64,000 nucleotides of DNA from Caulobacteraceae bacterium (lineage in GTDB: Bacteria > Pseudomonadota > Alphaproteobacteria > Caulobacterales > Caulobacteraceae), in contig JAFBAO010000023.1 in the NCBI GenBank assembly GCA_019247715.1, forward strand, positions 25,581 through 89,580, in the 5' to 3' direction. Each line of letters starts with the position of its first letter. The first letter of the stretch is position 1. The translations under genes were made by a program, and so were the position numbers. Positions 57,202 to 64,000 of this stretch are shown in pieces. The notes beneath the pieces are model-generated. The model did no database searches, was not told the DNA's origin, and worked only from the letters and a program-made list of their open reading frames with translations.

Positions 57202-57609
57202 ATGCAGGTCCAGGACGAAGACAAGCCCTACGACGACATCAACATCACGCCGATGTTGGACCTGGCCTACGTTCTGCTGGTGATCTTCATCATCATGACG
57301 ACGGCCGCGGTGCAGGGAATCAAGATCGATCTTCCCAAGGCGAGCTCGACCGTCAGCCTCTCCAAGCCGAAGACCAAGGCGATCACCATCAACAATGCGG
57401 GGGACATCTTCCTCGACGCCTACCCCGTCACCTTGCCCGACCTTGAGAACCGGCTGCGGACCGCCAAGGCGGTCGAGCCTGACTTCCCGGTCGTGGTGCG
57501 GGGCGACGCTACGGTGCAGTACCAGAAGGTGATGGACGTCCTCGACCTGTTGAGACGTCTGGACCTCAACAAGGTCGGCCTCGTCACCGGCAAGTCCCAA
57601 GCCGGATAG
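57202..57609 (+). CDS. exbD: ExbD/TolR family energy-transducing protein
   Basis: A 135-residue partner of the ExbB-like channel. N-terminal cytoplasmic stretch, then DINITPMLDLAYVLLVIFIIM with the proton-carrying Asp at position 20 in the single membrane helix, and the periplasmic domain (ITINNAGDIFLDAYPVTLPDLENRL, VVVRGDATVQYQKVMDVLDLL). Nine bases after the fusion gene and 15 before tonB, so the three form one transcription unit. Confidence 0.94.
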   Translation: MQVQDEDKPYDDINITPMLDLAYVLLVIFIIMTTAAVQGIKIDLPKASSTVSLSKPKTKAITINNAGDIFLDAYPVTLPDLENRLRTAKAVEPDFPVVVRGDATVQYQKVMDVLDLLRRLDLNKVGLVTGKSQAG

Positions 57610-57624
57610 CCGAACGAGGTCATC

Positions 57625-58311
57625 GTGAGCGACCGGGACAGACCAAGGAGGGGCGGGCGGCCTCGCGCAGGCCTGGTGGTCGGCGTCTTCGTCGCGGCGT
57701 TGCTGGGTGCGGGCGTCTGGCTGCTCAGCAAGAACATCGCCGGCGTTTCGCGCCAGACCGCGACGCCGACGCCGACCGTCGATCTTCTGCCGCCGCCTCC
57801 GCCCCCGCCGCCACCACCGCCGCCCCCCAAGGAGCCCCCCCCGCCTCCCGACAAGGTGATGGAGGCGCCCAAGCCTGAGGACCAGCCCAAGCCCGATAAC
57901 CAGCCGCGGCAGCTCACCATCGCCGGCCCTCCTCAGGCGGGCGGCGATGCGTTCGGCATCAGGTCGGGCGCCGGCGGCGGATCGGCGGTCATCGGCGGAA
58001 CAGGCGACGGCGGCGGTGGCGGAGGGGGCGACTTCGAGGACGCCAGCTACGCCCGCTTCCTGTCCGGTGAGATCCAACAGGCCGTGCAAAGGAATCCCCG
58101 CATCGATCGGGCCTTCTCCGCCGCCGACGTCGCGGTGTGGATCGGTCCTGATGGGCGGGTGACCAACGTGAAGATTCGCCGCTCGACCGGCGACGAGAAG
58201 ATCGACGCCGAGCTCGTCGCCACCCTGGAACACATGCCCCCCCTAAGCGACCTGCCGCCGGCAGCTTTCAAGTTCCCGCGCGAAATCAGGGTCAGGGGCG
58301 CGCGGAGCTGA
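57625..58311 (+). CDS. tonB: TonB-family energy transducer
   Basis: A 228-residue TonB-like protein starting at GTG with GAGG six bases upstream. One N-terminal membrane helix (AGLVVGVFVAALLGAGVWLL), a run of 13 consecutive Pro then KE and five Pro, KPEDQPKPDNQP, a Gly-rich segment (GGTGDGGGGGGGD) and the C-terminal TonB domain (SGEIQQAVQRNP, ADVAVWIGPDGRVTNVKIRRSTGDEKIDAELV). It should carry energy from the ExbB-ExbD pair to an outer-membrane protein. No TonB-dependent receptor gene is present; the outer-membrane proteins nearby are TpsB and the porin encoded next. Confidence 0.9.
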   Translation: MSDRDRPRRGGRPRAGLVVGVFVAALLGAGVWLLSKNIAGVSRQTATPTPTVDLLPPPPPPPPPPPPPKEPPPPPDKVMEAPKPEDQPKPDNQPRQLTIAGPPQAGGDAFGIRSGAGGGSAVIGGTGDGGGGGGGDFEDASYARFLSGEIQQAVQRNPRIDRAFSAADVAVWIGPDGRVTNVKIRRSTGDEKIDAELVATLEHMPPLSDLPPAAFKFPREIRVRGARS

Positions 58312-58313
58312 GA

Positions 58314-60164
58314 ATGAAGGATATCCCAAACGTGAGCAGCCGCCCGGGCCGACGCCGGCCCCGTATCCTTTCGCCGTGGCCCGATTGGGCGGCGCTCTGC
58401 TGCGCCCTGCTGTTCGCAACTCCGGCGGCAGCCCAGGTGGTGAGCACAGCCCATGCCGACGGTGCACCTTCGGGCGCGGCGCCCACCGTCGCCGCCGACA
58501 CGGCCGGAGAAGTCCCGGCCGCGCCGGCGTCCGCCGCTCAAGCGGCGGCCGAGCCGTCGGAGGCGGTGGCGCTGAATCTCGTGCGCCTCCTGGTCAAGCA
58601 AGGCGTGATCAGCCAGGCGGCGGCGGACGATCTCATTCGAGAGGCCGAGGCGCAGACCAGACAGGCGCGTCAGGCGTCCGCCGAGCCGCCCGCCCCGCCG
58701 CCAGGCGTCATCCGCGTGCCCTATGTGCCGGAGGTGGTCAGGAACCAGATCCGGGACGACATCAAGCGCGACGTGCTGGCCGAGGCCCAATCGGAGGGCT
58801 GGGCCAATCCGCACGTCCTGCCGTCGTGGCTGGACCACGTGCATTGGTTTGGCGACTTCAGGATTCAAGATCAGTTCAACTTCTACTCCCCCAACAACAT
58901 CTCTCCCTTCATCGACTACGCGACCTTCAACGCCAACGGACCGATCGACGTCAACGCCAGCACCAATCCTAACGGGCTGCCCTTCCTCAACACGCGAAGG
59001 AACCGCCTCAACCAGTTCCTGCTGCGCGCGCGGTTCGGCGTGAGTTTCGACGTGGCGGATGGGGTGTCGATGACCTTCCGCTTGGCGTCAGGCTCCAACA
59101 ACGGCCCGGTCTCCACCACCCAGATTCTCGGCGGCGGCTTTACCAAAAAGGACGTCTGGCTCGACCAAGCCTACATCACGCTGGCCCGGGAGGGGCTGGG
59201 CTCGATCAACTTTGGGCGGTCGCCCGACTACTTCATGCACACGGATCTGGTTCTCAGCGACAGCCTCAATCTGGATGGCGTGGAGGCGACCGCGGAGCAC
59301 GCCTTCGGCGATCGGCTGAGCCTTTTCGGCGCCGCCGGCGCATTTCCCGTGGGCTACGTGGGATCGGGCTTCCCGACCAATCAGGCGGACAAGGCCAACG
59401 ACCACACGAAATGGCTGTTCGCGGGTCAGGCTGGGTTGCAGTACGGCGAAAGGCCGTCGTGGTCTTTACGCGGCGCCGTCTCATATTACGACTTTTACAA
59501 TATGAAGGGCCAACTATCTGCGCCGTGCGACCTTTTCACTGGTATAACCCAGTGTTCGACGGACTGGAGTCGGCCAGACTATATGCAGAAGGGCAACACG
59601 CTCTTTCTCTTAAGGAACATAACGCCCAACCCGAATAGTCCGTTCAATTTTGCACAGCCCCAATTCGTGGGCCTTTCCTACGACTACCGGCTGATGAACG
59701 CTACGATAAAGGTCGAGTTTCCATTGTTCGGAGACGTGCGTGGGCAGCTCGTTGGAGATTATGTGCGCAATCTGGCCTACGATCCCAAGCGAATTCTGTC
59801 GAACCCGCTCACTCAGCCGGTGACGAACTTCGGTGTGACAGCGAGCGGTGGTGTCGGCTCCTACAGGAGCGGCCCTACTGGGTGGATGGCGGGATTGGTC
59901 TTCGGCCATCTCGATCCATCGAACGCTGGGGATTGGACTTTGTCGCTTGGATACAAGTATATCGAACCCGACGCGGTCGTGGACGCTTTCAACGACTATG
60001 ATTTCCACCTTGGCGGCACCAACGCCAAAGGCTACTTCATTACCGGCGCCTATTATGTGGCCCACAATACATGGCTCGATTTCCGCTGGTACAGCGCCAA
60101 CGAGGTGTTTGGGCCGCCGCTGGCGATAGACGTCCTTTGGCTCGAAATGAACACGAGATTCTAG
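58314..60164 (+). CDS. Putative outer-membrane porin (Porin_5 type)
   Basis: A 616-residue beta-barrel. Signal peptide to ATPAAAQ near residue 41, then an Ala-rich periplasmic segment and a helical part (ALNLVRLLVKQGVISQAAADDLIREAEAQTRQ) typical of trimeric porins with an N-terminal coiled coil. The barrel begins WFGDFRIQDQFNFY and has alternating strands such as INFGRSPDYFMHTDL and YKYIEPDAVVDAFNDYDFHLGG, ending in Phe (LEMNTRF). It begins two bases after the tonB stop. It may be the outer-membrane partner of the TonB module, although no TonB box is evident. Confidence 0.84.
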   Translation: MKDIPNVSSRPGRRRPRILSPWPDWAALCCALLFATPAAAQVVSTAHADGAPSGAAPTVAADTAGEVPAAPASAAQAAAEPSEAVALNLVRLLVKQGVISQAAADDLIREAEAQTRQARQASAEPPAPPPGVIRVPYVPEVVRNQIRDDIKRDVLAEAQSEGWANPHVLPSWLDHVHWFGDFRIQDQFNFYSPNNISPFIDYATFNANGPIDVNASTNPNGLPFLNTRRNRLNQFLLRARFGVSFDVADGVSMTFRLASGSNNGPVSTTQILGGGFTKKDVWLDQAYITLAREGLGSINFGRSPDYFMHTDLVLSDSLNLDGVEATAEHAFGDRLSLFGAAGAFPVGYVGSGFPTNQADKANDHTKWLFAGQAGLQYGERPSWSLRGAVSYYDFYNMKGQLSAPCDLFTGITQCSTDWSRPDYMQKGNTLFLLRNITPNPNSPFNFAQPQFVGLSYDYRLMNATIKVEFPLFGDVRGQLVGDYVRNLAYDPKRILSNPLTQPVTNFGVTASGGVGSYRSGPTGWMAGLVFGHLDPSNAGDWTLSLGYKYIEPDAVVDAFNDYDFHLGGTNAKGYFITGAYYVAHNTWLDFRWYSANEVFGPPLAIDVLWLEMNTRF

Positions 60165-60406
60165 TCATGGCCAAGAAGCTTCTGAGTTTGGGCTTTGCGG
60201 GGTCCCTGATCATCATAGGCGGCCCGGCGGCGGCGGATGACGCCGAGGTAGCGGCGCTGCGCGAGCAGTTGCGCTCCACCGTCCTTCAATTAAGGCAGTT
60301 GCAGGATCAGCAGGCCGCCGCGCAGGCGGCGCCGAGCTCAGCTCCCGACGAAGCCGGGCTCATGGCGAAGCTCGCCGCATCTCAGCGGGAGCTGGCTGCA
60401 GTGCGG
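60159..60406. repeat. Diverged direct repeat, copy 1
   Basis: Covers the porin stop codon (TTCTAG), the start and the first 80 or so codons of the coiled-coil gene. It matches 60889-61109, beginning with the identical 12-mer TTCTAGTCATGG in both, continuing through shared GGGCTTTG, TGACGCC, TTGCGCTCC and CAGGATCAGCAG, and ending at GTGCGG. The encoded N-termini are MAKKLLSLGFAGSL and MVKNLVSSGFVASL. Confidence 0.8.
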
Positions 60407-60847
60407 CGCGGCGCGGCGGCGACGACGGCCCTCAAGGCGGCGTTGGCCAGCGCGCAGTCTGAAAACGCTGCGCTCAGCAGCGCGTCTGCGGCCAGCGCAG
60501 CAGAGTTGGAACGGTACAAGGCGTCCTACAATCAGGCGGCCGAGACCGTGCGCGAGTTGACCGCTGAGCGGGATCGACTGAAAGCAAGAGTGGATATGAC
60601 CAGCAACATTGCCGCGGTCTGCGCCACCAAGAACGTCCGCCTCGTCGCATTCTCCGAAGGCTTACTTACTGCGTACCAGAAAATCGGGTTCGCGCAGGTG
60701 CTTTCCGCTCGCGAGCCGGTGCTCGGACTGTGGCGCGTCCGGCTGCAAAATATCGCGCAAGATCGGGAGGACACCGTGCGCGCAGACCGCTGCAATGCGC
60801 CGCAAGACGCGAGTGCTAACAGCGTCCCGGCCCCCGAGCGTCGGTAG
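60167..60847 (+). CDS. Secreted coiled-coil protein of unknown function
   Basis: Not a family I can name. 226 residues from the ATG at 60167, two bases after the porin stop; the frame to 60071 is part of the porin region. Signal peptide MAKKLLSLGFAGSLIIIGGPAAA|DD. Residues about 25-150 form a long Ala/Gln/Glu-rich coiled coil (EQLRSTVLQLRQLQDQQAAAQ, AAELERYKASYNQAAETVREL). The C-terminal part (AAVCATKNVRLVAFSEGLLTAYQKIGF, VRLQNIAQDREDTVRADRC) looks folded, with a Cys near each end. It probably spans the periplasm beside the porin and TonB proteins. Its 5' part is duplicated downstream. Confidence 0.75.
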   Translation: MAKKLLSLGFAGSLIIIGGPAAADDAEVAALREQLRSTVLQLRQLQDQQAAAQAAPSSAPDEAGLMAKLAASQRELAAVRRGAAATTALKAALASAQSENAALSSASAASAAELERYKASYNQAAETVRELTAERDRLKARVDMTSNIAAVCATKNVRLVAFSEGLLTAYQKIGFAQVLSAREPVLGLWRVRLQNIAQDREDTVRADRCNAPQDASANSVPAPERR

Positions 60848-60888
60848 GACCGAGAGTCGCAGCCACAGCGTGGTTTGAAACGCCGCAG

Positions 60889-61109
60889 TTCTAGTCATGG
60901 TCAAGAACCTAGTGAGCTCGGGCTTTGTGGCGTCGCTGGTCGCCCTCGGCGCGCCAGCAGCAGGGAATGACGCCGCGGCGCCGACTTTGCGCATGTTGTT
61001 GCGCTCCGCCCCCCAACTGCAGGATCAGCAGACGCAACCGGCGCCGACAGTCCTCGCGGGGGTGAACGCCAAATTCGTCGGATCCCAGCGTGAGGTGGAG
61101 GGAGTGCGG
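60889..61109. repeat. Diverged direct repeat, copy 2
   Basis: Second copy of the 60159-60406 segment. It carries a relic of the porin stop context (TTCTAG) before the ATG and supplies the signal peptide and about 70 residues of the following glycosidase-like protein. It is shorter by about 27 bases through small deletions. Confidence 0.8.
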
Positions 61110-62570
61110 TCCTGCAAAGTGCGTTCACAAGGGCAGCGACTACGGGACGGCTTCGTTAGGCTCGCGGTAAGAATTCGGCTATACGGCCGGCCAGCCCAGC
61201 CGAATTATCCTTGCTATCTGGGATGGGCAGGGGCAGCTGGAAGGCTTACCCCGATGGCCGCAGTCAGCCCGGTTTCGAACGCCTCGACCCAGCCGGAACG
61301 CGCGGCCGATTTCATCGACTCGATTGGCGTCAACATTCATCTCGGCAAACCGAGTTACGGCCAGTCAGTCATCATGGCCGACATGGCCTATCTGGGTCTG
61401 AACAACCTGCGCAACCATGCGATCGGGCCAAAGACTCCGCCCTCGCAGGTAAGGGTTTTCGAAGGGCTGGCTACGGCTGGAATGAAGTTCGATTGGCTAA
61501 CGGGCGGTCCGCTCAGCGCCACACTGAGTCGCCTCGACACATTCCTCGCTGCAAACCCAAGGTCGATCGCGGCGATCGAAGGGCCGAACGAGGTGAACAA
61601 TTTCCCAGTCACCCACGATGGCCTCATCGGCGCTGGAGCGGCGGTGGCTTACCAGGCTGACCTTTCCGCAGGGGTGAGGGCGGATCCGCTAACCGCCTCG
61701 ATACCAGTTCTCAACTTTACGGATTGGCCCAGTGTCGCTGGCGCGGCGGACGCCGCCAACGGCCACGTCTACCCGAAGGCGGGAAGCCAACCATTCTCAA
61801 CCCTGGCTGCTGCGGTCGATAGCCTTGGAAGGCTCATGCCGGGGAAGCCCGTTTATCTCACCGAGGCGGGCTACTTCACGCTCCCCGGGCGGCATGGCTG
61901 GGAAGGGGTGGACGATCTCACCCAAGCCAAGCTGACGCTCAACCTCGCTATGGATGCTGCCAGGCTCAAGGTCATTAGGCTTTATCTTTATGATCTCATC
62001 GATGATGACGTTGATCCTAGCCGATCGATTGCGGGCGACCATTTCGGCCTTTTCACGCTTGGCGGCCAGGCAAAGCCGAGCGCCATCGCGCTCCACAACC
62101 TGACCACCATCCTCGGCGACTCCAGTTCATCGGCCGGGAGTTTCTCCCCCGCGGCCATGAACTATACGGTCACCGGCCTGCCGGCGTCCGGCAACGGTCT
62201 GGTGATCGAGAAGGCGTCTGGGATATACGATCTCGTCGTCTGGTCGGAACCCAACATCTGGAGCGCGAGGACGAACACGCCGGTCAAGGCGCCCACAAAG
62301 GCGATCGTAGTCAGGTTCGGCACCCTATTCGCGCAAGCAAGCGTCTTCGACCCATTGTCCTCGCCCACGCCAATCCAGACCATCAAGAATGCGGACGCCG
62401 TGACGATCGCGGTTACTGACCATCCGCTCATTATCCAAGTTTCCAATTTCGCCCAAGCGCGCGTAAGCTTCGGTGCGCCCCTCAGCGCCAGACCACGCGA
62501 TCCAACTGCGGCTGCGGCGACCGCTCACCCAGCGACTCGATTGTCTGCAGGCGGAACGGGAAGCGATTAA
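60897..62570 (+). CDS. Secreted glycosidase-like protein with a captured N-terminus
   Basis: A 557-residue chimera. Residues 1-71 copy the N-terminus of the preceding coiled-coil protein, including its signal peptide; 72-120 are a basic, non-conserved linker; from about 135 the sequence is a TIM-barrel glycosidase-like domain (FIDSIGVNIHLGKPSYGQ, EGPNEVNNF, HVYPKAGSQP, YLTEAGYFTL, DHFGLFTLGGQAKPSAIAL). The Glu of EGPNE (61577-61591) and of TEAGY (near 61862) are candidate catalytic residues. The domain is paralogous to the protein at 20.0-21.2 kb. An internal ATG at 61254 with GGAAGG upstream could yield a leaderless form. It probably acts on an exported or surface glycan. Confidence 0.75.
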   Translation: MVKNLVSSGFVASLVALGAPAAGNDAAAPTLRMLLRSAPQLQDQQTQPAPTVLAGVNAKFVGSQREVEGVRSCKVRSQGQRLRDGFVRLAVRIRLYGRPAQPNYPCYLGWAGAAGRLTPMAAVSPVSNASTQPERAADFIDSIGVNIHLGKPSYGQSVIMADMAYLGLNNLRNHAIGPKTPPSQVRVFEGLATAGMKFDWLTGGPLSATLSRLDTFLAANPRSIAAIEGPNEVNNFPVTHDGLIGAGAAVAYQADLSAGVRADPLTASIPVLNFTDWPSVAGAADAANGHVYPKAGSQPFSTLAAAVDSLGRLMPGKPVYLTEAGYFTLPGRHGWEGVDDLTQAKLTLNLAMDAARLKVIRLYLYDLIDDDVDPSRSIAGDHFGLFTLGGQAKPSAIALHNLTTILGDSSSSAGSFSPAAMNYTVTGLPASGNGLVIEKASGIYDLVVWSEPNIWSARTNTPVKAPTKAIVVRFGTLFAQASVFDPLSSPTPIQTIKNADAVTIAVTDHPLIIQVSNFAQARVSFGAPLSARPRDPTAAAATAHPATRLSAGGTGSD

Positions 62571-62794
62571 GGCATTACGCCCATGTGGTCAGCGGGGCGT
62601 GCGGGACAAAGGAGGAGACCGGCCCGCGGTCTATACTCTGATCCGATCCTCTAGCGGCTTTGGAACCGTTCGGGCGCGCCTCGCCCCAACTGGCGTCTAG
62701 CGCTGGCGCTTGCCGCCAATAGCTTTCTCTGGTGGCTCGCCGCGACAATCGCGCTTCGCTTTCTGCGGCGCTGAGGGGTAACGGCTCCGGCCAT

Positions 62795-63457
62795 TCAGCC
62801 CCCGACGCCCGGAATCGACTCCGCCGCAATGGATGGCGGCTCAAGATCAAAGCTGATCGCTGTGATCTTGGAATCCAGACCGCCGACAACGGTCGCCGTT
62901 AGGTCGTTGGCCATGTTGCCGGCTAAGGCGACGTCGCGAGACATCAGCAGGCCGCAGCCGCGAGAGCGATAGGCGTCCGCGGCGATCGGTTGGGCCTCCG
63001 CAGCGATTCGCGCGACCACCTTCGCCCGCGTGGCCTCAATCTGTCGCGCCCTATCGCGCACCATCGTCTGATAGCTCTGCGCCCTGCGCGCGAGCGCCTG
63101 TTCCTGCGTCAGGAAATCGGCTGCCGAAAGAGTTGCCCGTTTGCCCTCAAGCGCCCGTCCCTCTGTCTCGATAGCGCTCCGTTCCGCGTTCAGTTCGTCT
63201 TGCACCTTTTCGGCCAGCTGGCGCAGACGTTCGTTCGCGGCGACGCCGACCTTCGAGCGCGCGAACACCGTTTCCTGGCTCAGAAGACAAAGCCCGGGTA
63301 TGACCGGCCCGCCGAGGGCAGGCGTCGCCGCGGCGGCGGTGGGCGGTGCGGCGGCGGACGGGGGGCTAGGCGCCGTCACGGCGGCGGCCGCGGCGGGCTC
63401 GGCTGTCGCGAGCGCCAGCGCCAAGACCAAGGCCGTCTGCGCAAACCTGACAGTCAT
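62795..63457 (-). CDS. OmpH/Skp-like periplasmic protein
   Basis: A 220-residue exported protein. Signal peptide MTVRFAQTALVLALALATAEPAAA, then an Ala/Pro linker and the OmpH/Skp pattern: LCLLSQETVFARSKVGVAANERLRQLAEKVQDEL, a central coiled coil with Arg/Glu/Gln, and AYRSRGCGLLMSRDVALAGN near the end. Skp binds unfolded outer-membrane proteins; whether this member serves the nearby TpsB and porin or has another role is unknown. GGGGAG lies five bases before the ATG. The 224 bases between its 3' end and the convergent glycosidase-like gene hold no clear feature. Confidence 0.83.
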   Translation of the reverse strand: MTVRFAQTALVLALALATAEPAAAAAVTAPSPPSAAAPPTAAAATPALGGPVIPGLCLLSQETVFARSKVGVAANERLRQLAEKVQDELNAERSAIETEGRALEGKRATLSAADFLTQEQALARRAQSYQTMVRDRARQIEATRAKVVARIAAEAQPIAADAYRSRGCGLLMSRDVALAGNMANDLTATVVGGLDSKITAISFDLEPPSIAAESIPGVGG

Positions 63458-63550
63458 TAGGCTCCCCGGGTGGTGGACGAGATGCCTCTCCCAGCTACGC
63501 GAGCTTGTTGACAGTTTGGTGTGGTTTCCCGCCGCACCGAGCCCGGCGTC

Positions 63551-64000
63551 CTAATCGGCGCCCTCGCGGGCGACGACGGCGCCTCGGACTTTCGTCAAGG
63601 TGGCGACCTTGAGGCCCCATACGCTGAAGTCGGTCTGCGCGGCGGACTTGCCCCTAGAGGTCGGAGGCGGGGAGCCGGGCGATGCAAGCGTGGCCGAGGC
63701 CCGAACGGCGCCTCCCCGGCCGGATATCTGATAGAAGACGTGCGCCCCGATCCGGCCGACGGTCGTGAGCTTGCTGCTCCAGCCCGGCGACACCCAGACC
63801 GTGTGATAATGCGTCGCCTCGCCGACCTGGGTGGCCACATAGCCGTTGAGGGCAGCGGTTGCGACCTCTTCGGCCGAGTCCCAAAGCCGCAAGACCGGAC
63901 GGCGGGCGAGCGAGCCGTCGCAGGTGAAAGTGAATTGGCACCCCGACGTCCGGTCGGCGCCTTCGAAGACCACCCCGCACACCGTCTTCGGGAATTCGGG
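63551..64000 (-). CDS. SleB-like cell wall hydrolase, 5' part outside window
   Basis: C-terminal 149 residues of a second SleB/CwlJ-type hydrolase; the frame is open to the window's end and the start lies beyond it. The visible part reads FPKTVCGVVFEG, CQFTFTCDGSL, VATAALNGYVATQVGEATHYHTVWVSPGW and IGAHVFYQISG, closely following the copy at 17.8-18.9 kb. The catalytic Glu region is outside the window. The tail of about 50 residues is low complexity. Confidence 0.88.
   Translation of the reverse strand, partial: PEFPKTVCGVVFEGADRTSGCQFTFTCDGSLARRPVLRLWDSAEEVATAALNGYVATQVGEATHYHTVWVSPGWSSKLTTVGRIGAHVFYQISGRGGAVRASATLASPGSPPPTSRGKSAAQTDFSVWGLKVATLTKVRGAVVAREGAD

Overview
This is a GC-rich, densely coded stretch of a bacterial chromosome. 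The housekeeping genes (rarA, two RluA-family pseudouridine synthases, an ATP12 assembly factor, pccB/pccA, DUF805 proteins, topA) and the secreted SleB-type hydrolases point to an alphaproteobacterium, most likely Caulobacterales (Phenylobacterium/Caulobacter-like). That placement is inferred from gene content, not from a marker search. I saw no tRNA, rRNA, CRISPR array or insertion sequence.

Layout. (1) 1-13.8 kb, housekeeping: rarA (5' end outside the window), two pseudouridine synthases, ATP12, propionyl-CoA carboxylase beta and alpha genes separated by a reverse-strand msrB, two DUF805 membrane proteins, topA (reverse) and a 14-TM drug exporter. (2) 13.8-24.7 kb, surface glycan region: a palindromic repeat pair, a reverse operon of a TPR/GT9-like protein and two GT4 glycosyltransferases, a SleB-like hydrolase, an undecaprenyl-phosphate sugar transferase, a methyltransferase with a glycosidase-like protein, and a degenerate RTX-like protein with an internal duplication. 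(3) 24.8-39.6 kb, type II secretion: gspE-F-G-H-I-J-L-M-C-D-K as one tightly coupled operon, then a C39-like protein that has lost its catalytic cysteine, a TPR/GT9-like gene broken by a nonsense codon, and reverse-strand gspO and a large PstS-like exoprotein gene that may encode a secreted substrate. (4) 40.4-62.6 kb, two-partner secretion island: a 4,352-residue filamentous haemagglutinin-like TpsA, its TpsB transporter, an ExbB/TolQ channel fused to a periplasmic DUF2341-LamG region, ExbD, TonB, a Porin_5-type porin, a secreted coiled-coil protein and a second glycosidase-like protein. The last of these seems to have gained its signal peptide from a partial duplication of the coiled-coil gene. 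(5) 62.8-64 kb: an OmpH/Skp-like protein and the 3' part of a second SleB-like hydrolase.

How the parts fit. The window is mostly envelope and secretion machinery: polysaccharide assembly, a type II system for folded periplasmic proteins, and a large adhesin-like exoprotein. The most unusual element is the co-directional linkage of tpsA-tpsB to a dedicated proton-channel/TonB module whose ExbB subunit carries a lectin-like periplasmic part. This suggests energised secretion, anchoring or glycan uptake tied to the exoprotein.
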